Source: Primulina eburnea
Lineage: Eukaryota > Streptophyta > Magnoliopsida > Lamiales > Gesneriaceae
Length of the DNA: 64,000 nt
NCBI RefSeq assembly: GCF_022965805.1
Contig: NC_133101.1
Location: forward strand, 23,770,868 to 23,834,867
Reading direction: 5' to 3'
The notes under the pieces were generated by a model. The model ran no database searches, was not told the DNA's origin, and saw only the letters and a program-made list of their open reading frames with translations. The translations under genes and the position numbers were made by a program. How positions within the stretch are numbered: the stretch's first letter is position 1; every line of letters begins with the position of its first letter. Positions 10,904 through 21,487 of the stretch are shown here, piece by piece.

Positions 10904-11243
10904 CGCACATGCGCGATCTAGTGCGCTCACATGCGCGGTGTTGGCAGAAAACCCCGCGCATATGCGCGGCGTGAGGGCGCGCATATGCGCGAGGTGTACA
11001 GTATCCTAGTAGAGTTCTCGGCGCATATGCGCGACGTGAACGGCGCATATGCGCGAGCAAGGCAGAGAGTTTGGCGCACATGCTCGGCGAAAGGCGCGCA
11101 TATGCGTGAGTGGGAAAGGCACGAGACAGTAGGTCTCACGCATATGCGCGACTTGTGTTCGCGCATATGCGCGAGCAGGCCGGTGGCAAGGATAAGACTC
11201 CCGGCGCATATGCGCGGAATTGTCCGCACATATGCGCCAGTCA
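10904..11243 (+). promoter_or_regulatory. array of GCGCATATGCGC palindromes, left LTR
   Basis: About twelve sites in 340 bp. Six are the perfect 12-bp palindrome GCGCATATGCGC and the rest are one- or two-base variants such as GCGCACATGCGC. Spacing is irregular (about 20-45 bp). The array ends about 45 bp before the TATA-like run, the place expected for upstream promoter elements in U3. Function is inferred. Confidence 0.8.
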
Positions 11244-11286
11244 TGCATAACAAGAATATGCCACGTTTCTATCATGCACGAGTTAT

Positions 11287-11312
11287 GTGTATATATATAT
11301 ATGTATATATAT
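11287..11312 (+). promoter_or_regulatory. TATA-like run in left LTR
   Basis: Run of alternating TA (GTATATATATATATG...) directly after the palindrome array, the best candidate for the retrotransposon core promoter. Confidence 0.55.
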
Positions 11313-12229
11313 GCATACAAACGTTAATCAACAGAAATTGAGAATTGAGGGGAGGTTTTACTTCTTGATTTTAGAATTCGATTTACGAGAAATCCGTCCG
11401 TCTGATTTTGAATCCGAGTACGATATCGTGTTCCTAGCGATGACAGCTACAAGTGGACGTAAGTTTTGTTAAGTTTATACATTGATTTGAAATTATGATA
11501 TTGTTAAAATCGAATAGTAATCATATATGGTGTTTCTGATACAGTAGACATTGTATATTTGAAATCAGATTGAAGAATAGACTGTTTCTGTAATTGTTAT
11601 GATTTTCGGAATCGATTTGACCGAGATGCGATATCATATTTGTACTGTGACTGAGATTATGAATTGTACTGATATTGATTATGAGTTCTGGTATTATGTC
11701 TGTGATGTTGAGACTGACGGTGTTATCGAGATTGTATTATTATGTCGTCGAATCATCCGTAATTGATATTGATCAGATTCAGTAGTGACTTCAATTATAT
11801 CGTGATATCATCGATATTGATTAGATTATGTTTTGATTTGAGTATTGATCAGAACAGGTTCTGAATTGAGTGATATATTGATATTGTGTCTGTTTGGTAT
11901 TGTTATTACCAGATTGAGAATGGACAGAGTTGAATTCAGGACTTCTTCTTCGTCAGAGCGGGAAAATAAAGGTATAAGTCAATGTGGTATTGGGAGATCG
12001 ACTTGAGCCGGTTTAGACTTGAGTTTCCCTAAGTCACATACTTTACTTTATTGCATTGATATTGCGCTGATTTGATTGATGTACTTGTTCTCTTGATTTA
12101 TAGATAGCAGGTATTAGAAGAGTAATCTTATGACAGAAGTGCCTGATAGTGGTGGGATCGCCACGGGCACATTGCACGATGTCATAAGATAGTGTATTGG
12201 CAATAGTGTCATAGTGTGTTACCAGAAGA

Positions 12230-12490
12230 TTGGTTATCGATGTGGATAGAATTAGAGCTTTTTCTATTACTGGTGATCGGTACCGTATCGATGTGGATAG
12301 AATTATAACTTCTTCTATTACTGATGATCGATGTCATATCGATGTGGATAGAATCGGAGTTTCTTCTATTACTGGTGATCGATACTATATCGATGTGGAT
12401 AGAATCAGAGCTTCTTCTATTACTGGTGATCGATACTATATCGATGTGGATAGAACTGGAGTCTTTTCTGTTACTGTTGGTCGATATAGG
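12230..12490 (+). repeat. five 51-bp tandem repeats inside left LTR
   Basis: The phrase ATCGATGTGGATAGAA recurs at 12237, 12288, 12339, 12390 and 12441. The unit is 51 bp, a multiple of three, so a frame stays open through it (a 17-residue unit with IDVDRI), but it is LTR sequence downstream of the promoter and has no coding context. Confidence 0.85.
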
Positions 12491-13016
12491 AATACCAACA
12501 TCTGGAAACCGGGATCCCTAGGCTAGGATTGAGTCTAGTCTGAGTCGTGGAGTTATGAGCATTGTCGGCAGTTTGATATTGATTATATTTCAGCTTTTGA
12601 TATATATTGTTGTTATCTGTCCATTCTTTTATGTTTATCATATGTTTGCATGTTTTATTGATTTATACTGGGATTTATTCTCACCGGAGTTATCCGGCTG
12701 TTGTCTTGTCTGTATGTGTACATGACAACAGGTGGGACAGGTTCAGGGTTGAGGGGATAAAGAGAGATCGTGATTAGAGTGGAGGCTCCGGACTTGGATT
12801 AGAGATAGGGTTGGACACTTGACATTAGATGTTAAACCTTAGTTGAATAAATGTATGTGATACATGATTTGTACTTTTATATACTGAGATGTATATATAT
12901 GTTTTATTTCACTACCTTCCACATTTAAAAAAAAAATTTAGACCCTGTTTTATAATTGATTAATTAGTCCCAATGATGATTAAGAACATGATTAGCGTCC
13001 GGGTCCCAACAACAGG

Positions 13017-13028
13017 TGGTATCAGAGC
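13017..13028 (+). promoter_or_regulatory. primer binding site of the 10731 element
   Basis: TGGTATCAGAGC, five bases after the LTR end, complementary to initiator tRNA-Met. Confidence 0.85.
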
Positions 13029-13439
13029 TGTAGGTCCTTGAACTGTAGGTTCTAGAACTATAGGTTCTTGGACTGAGATAGGGAAGAGTGAGCGGGGTAG
13101 AATGAGTTTTCTTTCCTTGCACGTGATTGCTAGCATGTGATTTATTATAATGTTGAATTACATGGTGTGCTAGCATGATGTTATGTGTTAGTGCTTGAAG
13201 TTATATGGCACATATTGGAATATAATGTTGAAATTACATGGTATATGCTAAGATTTCAGTATGTTTTTACTGTATATTAAGCTACATGTTACCTGAATAT
13301 CTAAGTTGATTTGGTAATATGTATTATTTTAAACTGGATCAGAATCAATTCTTGATCAGAGGTAAGCTGATCAGGATTGGGATTGAGACGGATTTGTCTC
13401 CTGTTACTACTAACATCTGTGATTATCAGATATTCCTCC

Positions 13440-14388
13440 TAGAAGAGTTCCAGAACGAGGTAGTACTTCGACTAATCTGATAGATGTATCAGAAACTCAG
13501 ATGGAAATAAAGTTGAAAGAATTTCAGTTATTTCAGCCGCCGATTCTGAGTGGTATCGAGACGTCTGAAGATTGTGAGAACTGGTTTGATGACATAGAAA
13601 TACTGTTCGATTTACTTGATTGTACAGATGAACAGAAAGTTAAAATGATGCTTAACTAGTTACGAGAAGCCGCCAGGAGTTGGTGGATTACAAGTAAAAG
13701 AGTGTCAGAACAGAGAGGTACAGTGATTTCGTGGGAAATATTCAGAACTGAATTTTATCGAAGATTTTTCTCAGTTTCATACCGAGAGGACAAGAAAGCA
13801 GAATTTGAGAATTTGAGGCAAGGTCAACTGAATATTGAAGAGTATGTTGCTAAATTCTCTACTCTACTGCGTTTTGCTCCTCATGTAGTTGGGAATGATG
13901 AAGCTGTAGCGGATCAGTTCATCAGAGGATTGAACTCGGAGATAGTTGCATTGATGAATATGCAGCGACCTTACCATTTTGCTGATGCCTTGAGTAAAGC
14001 GAAGAGAGCGGAGGTGAGTCTGATTAGACAACTAGGAAGGTTGTGTGCGATGCAACCCCAGACACAGCAATCCCCTCTCCGATTTGATCGCGGCAGCACG
14101 AGTGGAAAGCAAGATTTGCTGAAAGCTCGAAAGAAGCCATTCAAGAAGTTAGGGAGTGGTTCATCTAGCTCCAGCGGTTCTAGTCCGAGTTATATTGGAA
14201 CCTATTGCAGAGTTTGTGGCGGGAGACACCTCATGGAGCAATGCCATGGAGTGACTAGTAGATGCAACTTCTGTAAACAACAAGGACATTTTGCTAGAGT
14301 TTGTCCACAGAAAGGCTCCCGGAGATCTCATGGAGCTGAATCATCGGGGTGTAAGAACCAAGAGACAGACCCAAGACACACGAAATGA
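13440..14388 (+). pseudogene. Ty3-gypsy gag
   Basis: Retrotransposon gag (capsid plus nucleocapsid). The readable protein begins near PPRRVPERGS at about 13440, continues through FQPPILSG and CENWFDDIEILFD, meets one stop (TAG at about 13658) and then is open for 228 codons from 13702. Typical gag signatures are FYRRFFSVSYREDKKAEF, LRQGQLNIEEYVAKFSTLLR and FIRGLNSEI. The end has CRVCGGRHLMEQC and a complete CCHC knuckle CNFCKQQGHFARVC. It is the best preserved part of this element. Confidence 0.88.
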
Positions 14389-14639
14389 CATAGTAGCAGG
14401 TACTGTTCTTGTATGATTATGTTGCATATGTAGTGATATATACTATTGCAATTCATACGATTATCTTTGGCTGAGTTGCATTGATATATGCTATACCTGT
14501 TGGGTCTGTATTTACTGTAGTATTGATGTCTTTACCTTTTGGGGAAATGCTTTGATATTGGAGATTTCTGGGAAATATCATATACTACAATGAGAAGAGA
14601 AATGAGATCGAATTAGATTGAGTTAAACTGTGTTGTACT

Positions 14640-16560
14640 TGTGTTGTCTGATTGTGACCGTAGTATTGATATTGATATGTTGAACAAGTACAAAGCTATT
14701 GTAGATTCTTACTAGGAGATAGTAAGATTTGGAACTAAAATGGCTGAAGAATAAAGGATGTACGGTAAGGATTCTCGAGTTGAATTCCTTTAATTTTCAT
14801 ACTAATTATGATTTGATGATTATCGAAAGGAATGGAGTTATTCCTTATACATTCAGTTGATTATTGAAAATGAGTGTAGCATGAGCTGATTTGTTAGTAG
14901 CAGGAGATTTGCTATAGTCTTCCAGATTCAGATGTTAGATTTGCTTCGTATCAGGGAGATTGATTACAGCCTTGATTCGATACAGATACTGGTTTTATTT
15001 TAGAATTTTGTACAGAATGATACTGATTGAATTGAAATATCAGTGAAATGATTTGCTGCCTGAAGAGTTAGAGTTACATCTGATTACATGTTTCTCTATG
15101 AGATATTTCAGTTTTGTTATGGATTAATAAATCCTGTGTTCAGAGATATTCGAATGATTTTGTGCCGTTTATCTATGATATTTTGATATACTCATGGCAT
15201 ATTACTGAGTGAATCGAATATCTTGTATTGAATGATTTAAAAGCTGGAAATTATTATATACCGGATTTGTTCATATGAATCTGATTCAAAACAGATTATA
15301 TTCAGAATATTTGATATTCGAATGTGGTATATTGACTGATATGAATACAGCTGGGGTAGTGATCACTGACTGAGAAAGACAACGATATCAGAAATTTATA
15401 TTTGCATGAGTATTGGAGATAAGTATATCCGATCGTTGTTTTGTAATTGTTTGAGAATTTTATTGTTCTAAAACAGTATTTGAGACAGAGTATATTGTTT
15501 GGGGGACATTACATTCGAAGATAATATAGCAGGGGATCTAAACAACATTGAAGATTTAATCGGTTAGTCAGAATCGTCAGTATTATCAGGAATTGGTTTA
15601 TATTCGAATCTGAGCCGGTATTGCTGTTATTCTGAATCCGTATTTGATATTGATTTATATACAGTTCAAGCCGACTCAGAGCTGATTTTGAAAAATACAG
15701 CAGTTCAGAAGTTTGATCAGACTGTTCAGAACTTAATTTCGATAGTCAGAACAGTGTGTCAGTCAGAATACCAGGTAGGTAATGCTTTATTTTATATAAT
15801 TAACTGTTCTGTTTGTGCCAGATACTTCGAATTTGAAATGATAGGTATTGTCAGAAGTACGTAGTAGAAGATTTCGTATTATTACAGTAACAGGAAATGT
15901 GTGATAATTCGAACGGACAGATTTGATATAAACAAATGAAATCAGCTATGTCAGAATGTGCATTGAAATGTCTAAATCGCTGACAGATGAAGACAGGGAG
16001 ATAGAAACCAGGAGTTTGGTTATATAGATTATCGATTTTTAAATAGAAATGGGAGTACATTTTTATAGATTGTGTGATAACACTACAAAAATCTGGATTA
16101 GAGTATGCTAGGATGTAATGATGATTGACAGATTGCTTGAATCTGCCTATATGATGTTGTACAGGATAACATACAGATATTACTAGAAGACTGAAAGGTA
16201 TGTCAGAAAAAGGGTCAGATTGTATTGACTACCCGAGTTAATCATATCAGACTATGATTTTTTTCGTTTGATTTTGTGCTTTTGATAGAATATGTAACAT
16301 GATCCTTCATTTATCGTCTATAGATCAATGGATAGTCGGAGCGAACTATCCTGATACTGGAGGATATCCAGGAACTGTAGTGCTGGATTTTAGCACTAAT
16401 TGACACGATTTATTGTCACTGGTGAATTGTCATACAATAACAGCTGATGGTTTTGGTTGTTATGAACTGTTGATTGGTATATACGAATGTTGTATAGCCA
16501 GTAATTGCGATTGATGTTATCAGAATGGTTTTATAGACTGAGTTTCCTGAATTATTACCT
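14640..16560 (+). pseudogene. eroded gypsy pol remnants
   Basis: Only scraps of pol can be read. At about 14660-14760 there is protease-like LDIDMLNKYKAIVDSY. At about 15090-15200 there are RT scraps where the usual [13 protein letters not shown] and FIDDILIYS blocks are reduced to MFLYEIFQFCYGL and FIYDILIYS. The remaining kilobase is AT-rich with no clear RNase H, integrase or chromodomain. The region is about 2 kb against the usual 3.5 kb or more, so it has lost much sequence. Confidence 0.65.
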
Positions 16561-16623
16561 ATTATACATTTCTTTCTTTATCGGATGCGATTGCCTATGA
16601 TTTCGGGGACGAAATCGTATCTT

Positions 16624-16636
16624 AGGAGGGGAGAAA
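16624..16636 (+). promoter_or_regulatory. polypurine tract of the 10731 element
   Basis: AGGAGGGGAGAAA directly before the right LTR, preceded by the GGGGACGAAATCGTAT phrase that commonly precedes the tract in Tekay-like elements. It would prime plus-strand DNA. Confidence 0.8.
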
Positions 16637-16804
16637 TGTAAGGCCCGAGAATTTGATTACCGTAATCTGAAATGATTTGGGGATATTTACTGTAATCTGA
16701 GATTAATCTGGGATGACTTCCTGATTAATTGAAGTAATTATAGACAGAACGGAGTGGACCGGGAAAGACGAGAAAAGACGCGAATTAGGTGCGAGGGAGA
16801 TGCC

Positions 16805-17130
16805 ATGCGCGCACATGCGTGATCTAGTGCGCACACATGCGCGGTGTTGGCAGAAGACCCCGCGTATATGAGCGGCGTTAGGGCGCGCATATGCGCGAGG
16901 TGTACAGTAGCCTAGTGGAGTGCTCGGCGCATATGCGCGAGCATGGCAGAGAGTTCGGCGCACATGCGCGGCGAAAGGCGCGCATATGCGCGAGTGGGGA
17001 AGGCACGAGACAGCAGGTCTCTCGCATATACGCGACTTGTGTTCGCGCATATGCGCGAGCAGGCTGGTGGCATGGATAAGACTCCCGGTGCATATGCGCG
17101 GAATTGTGCGCGCATATGCGCCAGTAATGC
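16805..17130 (+). promoter_or_regulatory. array of GCGCATATGCGC palindromes, right LTR
   Basis: Second copy of the array described for the left LTR. Several sites that are perfect in one LTR are mutated in the other, yet each LTR keeps five or six perfect ones. Confidence 0.8.
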
Positions 17131-18086
17131 AGAACAAGAATATGCCACGTTTCTATCATATACGAGTTATGTATATATATGTGCATACAAACGTTAATTA
17201 GCAGAAATTGAGAATTGAGGGGAGGTTTTACTTCTTGATTTTAGATACAAGAAATCCGTCCGTCTGATTTTGAATCCGAGTACGGTATCGTGTTCCTAGC
17301 GATGACAGCTACAACTGAACGTAAGTTTTGTTACGTTTAGACATGATTTGAAATTATGATATTTTCAGAATTGAATATGAATCATATATGGTGTTTCTGA
17401 TACAGTAGACATTGTATATTTGAAGTCAGATTGAAGAATAGACTGTTTCTGTAATTGTTATGATTTTCGGAATCGATTTGACTGAGGTGCGATATCAGAT
17501 TTGTACTGTGACTGAGATTATGAATTTTACTGATATTGATTATGAGTTCTGGTATTATGTCTGTGATGTTGAGACTGACGGGGTTATCGAGTTTGTATTA
17601 TTATGCCGTCGAAACATCCGTAAATTGATATTGATCAGATTCAGTAGTGACTTATTGTGTCTTGATTCGATATTGATTAGATTATGTTTTGATTTGAGTA
17701 TTGATCAGAACAGGTTCTGAATTGAGTGTTATATCGACATTGTGTCTGTTCGGTATTGTGATTACCAGATTGAGAATGAACAGAGTTGAATTCAGGACTT
17801 CGTCTTCGTCAGAGCGGGAAGATAAAGGTATAAGTCAATATGGTATTGGGAGATTGACTTGAGCCGGTTTCGACTTGAGTTTCCCTAAGTCACATACTTT
17901 ACTTTATTGCATTGATATTGCACTGATTTGATTGATGTACTTGTTCTCTTGATTTATAGATAGCAGGTATTAGAAGAGTAATCTTATGACAGAAGTGCCT
18001 GATAGTGGTGGGATCGCCACGGGCACATTGCACGATGTCATAAGATAGTGTATTGGCAATAGTGTCATAGTGTGTTACCAGAAGAT

Positions 18087-18345
18087 TGGTTATCGATGTG
18101 GATAGAATTAGAGCTTTTTCTATTACTGGTGATCGGTACCGTATCGATGTGGATAGAATTATAACTTCTTCTATTACTGATGATCGATGTCATATCGATG
18201 TGGATAGAATCGGAGTTTCTTCTATTACTGGTGATCGATACTATACCGATGTGGATAGAATCAGAGCTTCTTCTATTACTGGTGATCGATACTATATCGA
18301 CGTGGATAGAACTGGAGTCTTTTCTATTACTGTTGGTCGATATAG
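18087..18345 (+). repeat. five 51-bp tandem repeats inside right LTR
   Basis: Same 51-bp units as in the left LTR, still five copies and still open in the same frame, with scattered substitutions. Confidence 0.85.
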
Positions 18346-18873
18346 AAATACCAACATCTGGAAACCGGGATCTCTAGGCTAAGATTGAGTCTAGTCTGAG
18401 TCGTGGAGTTACGAGCATTGTCGACAGTTTGATATTGATTATATTTCAGCTTTTGATATATATTGATGTTATCTGTCCATGCTTTTATGTTTATCATATG
18501 ATTGCATGTTTCGTTGATTTATACTGGGATTTATTCTCACCGGAGTTATCCGGCTGTTGTCTTGTCTGTATGTGTAAATGACAACAGGTGGTACATGTTC
18601 AGGGTTGAGGGGATGAAGAGAGATCATGATTAGAGTGGAGGCTCCGGACTTGGATTAGAGATAGGGTTGAACACTTGACATTAGATGTTAAACCTTAGTT
18701 GAATAAATGTATGTGATACAAGATTTGTACTTTTATATATTGAGATGTATATATATGTTTTATTTCACTACGTTCCGCATTTTAAAAAAAAAATTTAGAC
18801 CATGTTTTATAATTGATTAATTAGTCCCAATAATGATTAAGAACATGATTAACGTCCGGGTCCCCATATTGAT

Positions 18874-19430
18874 CATGGTCTATGCCCATATCTACTAATA
18901 ATAATAAAAACATTTAGAAAAAACATATGTTGTATTAAATAATGAAAATACAATATTTATAGCTGCAAGATATATAAAGGTCCTGCTATTGTAGATTTTT
19001 CTAAATGTGTTGCATTGCACAGCTCGCGGTATAGGAATGTTAAAACTGCACTTCCTCAACTATAAGATTTTACACGATCAATATCATGAAGCAGTTGCAA
19101 AAACATGAGTCTAGCTGACCCTCCTTGATAATACGAGAACAATATTACTCCAATAATCGTCAATGCTACACAACAGGTATAATTCACAACATCTACTTAT
19201 GAACTTTTATCATCAATAAGAGTAGAAATGCAGTGATCGTGTAGTGCAATAATAGAGAAATAACCAACTTTAAAATGCGATGCTGATGTCGCAAATCCCA
19301 ACAAGTCAAGACATATATGCTGTCATTGACCAACTGTATGTGAAACATCTATTCTAGTCATTGGGTCACCATCAATTGTTAGACCCAAATTATCGAAAAA
19401 TCTTTGTAACGTCACAATTGCTTCACCAAA
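18874..19430 (-). pseudogene. plant mobile domain (PMD) pseudogene, central part
   Basis: Central PMD block on the minus strand. From 19430 down it reads FGEAIVTLQRFFDNLGL (PMD proteins have GE.TVTLQDV..LLGL). Around 19190 it reads VALTIIGVILF, then GGSARLMFLQLLHDID, a stop, GSAVLTFLYRELCNA and IAGPLYILQL. That order and spacing is the family core (GG.LF, YL..L.D, YSWGSA.LA.LYR.LC). It has a few stops and ends at the 10731-18868 retrotransposon. The upstream exon lies on the far side of the Helitron at 48874. Confidence 0.85.
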
Positions 19431-20368
19431 TCTCTATCTTCTATTTAAAAGTGTGAATGAGTATTTACATCAATAATTGTGAATTTACACTTTCACCCTT
19501 AAATCACCCTTAATTTTTCCCCTCTTATTGTGAATTTACACTTTCACCCTCATTATTTTAATTCAAAACAACGATTCCCATACTGTTCTTCCATTCCACC
19601 CCCACTTTCCCTTTTCTTTTCCCCCTCCCGAAACTCCTACACTATTTCATTTCACCTCTCACAATCTGTTTCTGTTTCCAATCAAATACAGTTAATTATT
19701 TATTATCTAAACTATGATATCGACTCTCTTCCAACCGTAAACCCAAATCGAAACTGTCTCTCCTAAACCATACCGGCTACTCTCCGTTCCATGATGTCTG
19801 GGTTTAATTTTTTTTTTTTATGCTTCAAACAACAGAAATTAGGCTGTCCAAGCATTGTTTGATTAATTTCACTTCAAGCAAAAGCCTCTTATATTGACAT
19901 TAGGATGCCCAAGTACAGCTTCCTTGTGTGGGTACATTACTATTAATAAACTAATCTCCTAATTAAACGTGTGAATGAGTATTTATTGAGCAGTGGTACC
20001 ATTAGAGTTGAAGAAATACGTCTTAGTGATTTTTTTGGCATTGTTTGATTAATTTCACTATATTGACATTAGGATGACCAATTATAGCTTTCTTGTGTGG
20101 GAGCACTACTATTAATTAATTAATTGCGCAGTGGGGTGACCATTAGGATTGAAGAAATACGGATTAGTGAATTTTTTTAATAATGTAAAACATGAAATCT
20201 ACCAAATTTGTCGATTTTGTTTGGCTCATAAACGTGATTTAAACAACTGTGTTTTTTTCCACATTGATCTATTCCAGTGTTCCAGTTTGTATATGTATAT
20301 TGATTTGAATGTTGATAAGTAGTATTTTATTTCCTCCTACATATAACTGATTTATTTCAATTAATTAG
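19431..20368 (+). other. Helitron 5' terminus and non-coding leader
   Basis: Starts TCTCTATCTTC. The phrase TTGTGAATTTACACTTTCAC occurs twice (about 19478 and 19529). A tandem duplication of about 180 bp follows: 19849-20025 and 20038-20175 share GCATTGTTTGATTAATTTCA, TATTGACATTAGGATG, CTTGTGTGGG and GAAGAAATACG in the same order. I see no gene in the leader. Confidence 0.75.
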
Positions 20369-21363
20369 GCAACTCCAATTTTCTCATCAATTAATCCCAA
20401 TTTGCCCATGCACAGAAAATTTCAACATGGGCCGAACACCTTCGCTTACCTCATCCAAAAGGTTTACATTTAACATTTTTCCCAAGACGTATTTAGTTTT
20501 TTATTTATTTTTTTGTCATACGATATAATATTCCAAAATTATTTTATTTCTATCAACAGGTTGTTATTCGAAATTAATAGCTCTAAATCTATCGCTAATA
20601 TGCCATCAGAAATAAACTACCAAGGTATAATTTTTTTCTTTATATGCTATTATGAGCCTCACCGATTGTATAAAAATATTAGTATCCTCGTGTTTTATAC
20701 TTGATGTCGTCAACTGTATTAATATTAAATCCATGTGCAACAAGTGCCGCAAAAGGCATAATAAGGACTGAGAACACATCTGAACCAAGAAAGAAAAAGA
20801 AAGAAAGAGGTTACAAGTCAAGCATGTATTCCAAACTTCATTTCATCATTGTTTTCCCCATTGTGATAAATTGTTATATCGTTAAATTGTACTTTATCTT
20901 GTCAAAATTATTTAAGGGAAAAAAAATTATGCTCGTAGTTAGATTTCAATGTCGTTCCACTTTCGATGTGCAAGTTTGAAATGAGACGAAAATCTATCTT
21001 CTACCTCTTAATTTCGACTATTAATTATACTTTAATATATATCTACCATAAAATTTATTTTCCTTTATTTATTCTATGAATAGGGTATTATATGATGATA
21101 ATAGCTCTATGCTTGCCGATGACGTGCAAAAAAAACAAGTGTCTCAAGGTATTTTTTTATGATACATATAACATGTAGTAAATTTTCCCGTTACATCGTT
21201 TTTTAAATTCATGCAGCTGACTATAATATTTAAAGACTTATTTCCAGAAAATGCTTCAGACAAAGACAAGTCGGTGTACAAACATTCAGAGAATGCATTA
21301 GAGCCCAAAAAGAAAAGAAAAGAGAAAGATAATGTCACGTTACCCGCAGCTGTTAAACATCAA
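20369..21363 (+). pseudogene. small 5' exons of the Helitron Rep/helicase gene
   Basis: Five short candidate exons, most with AG before and GT after: about 20369-20461, 20561-20624, 20700-20823, 21085-21148 and 21217-21363. They encode low-complexity, Lys- and Ser-rich sequence (NSSKSIANMP, EPRKKKKERGYKS, NALEPKKKRKEKD). The second and fourth look like diverged copies of each other (NSS.S.A..). Such leading exons are seen upstream of plant Helitron proteins. The gene model is inferred; I could not check transcripts. Confidence 0.5.
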
Positions 21364-21487
21364 GGTACAAGAAATAATTATTTATCATTCATGCCCTGAT
21401 GAATCCACTACCAAATTTATGTATACATTCTTATGTTTTATGGAATTATCATATAATTATATTTTTTCCCTTGCCCATGACATGTAG

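Larger units (their letters stand above)
10731..13011 (+). repeat. left LTR of the 10731 gypsy element
   Basis: Contains, in order, a palindrome array (10904-11243), a TATA-like run (11287-11312), a block of five 51-bp repeats (about 12230-12490) and the LTR end at GTCCCAACA. The LTR pair differs by numerous substitutions and indels, so this is an older insertion than the Tekay and copia copies further right. Confidence 0.9.
10731..18868 (+). mobile_element. Ty3-gypsy LTR retrotransposon, Tekay-like, degenerate pol
   Basis: Element of 8.1 kb with LTRs of 2281 and 2232 bp that start TGTAAGGCCCGAG. It has a tRNA-Met primer site at 13017, gag at about 13440-14388 and a purine tract next to the right LTR (GGAGGGGAGAAA). 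The flanks carry the 5-bp duplication TTGAT (10726-10730 and 18869-18873). The right LTR ends ATA instead of ACA. pol is reduced to about 2.2 kb of eroded sequence. It interrupts the minus-strand PMD gene: joining the flanks brings the two PMD pieces back together. Confidence 0.93.
16637..18868 (+). repeat. right LTR of the 10731 gypsy element
   Basis: Same order of parts as the left LTR: palindrome array 16805-17130 (five exact GCGCATATGCGC plus variants), TATA-like run near 17168-17180, and 51-bp repeats at about 18087-18345. The stretch between array and TATA run and the part after it carry small deletions relative to the left copy. Confidence 0.9.

Noticed and set aside
10904..11243. Repeated GCGCATATGCGC units as a CRISPR-like array
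   Set aside because: Spacing is irregular, units are short perfect palindromes with variants, and the array is duplicated in the two LTRs of a plant retrotransposon.
10797..11341. Several overlapping open frames of 90-140 codons on both strands
   Set aside because: They arise from the palindrome array, which lacks stops in many frames; they sit inside an LTR upstream of its promoter. The same holds at 16703-17201, 24610-24937 and 29695-30022.
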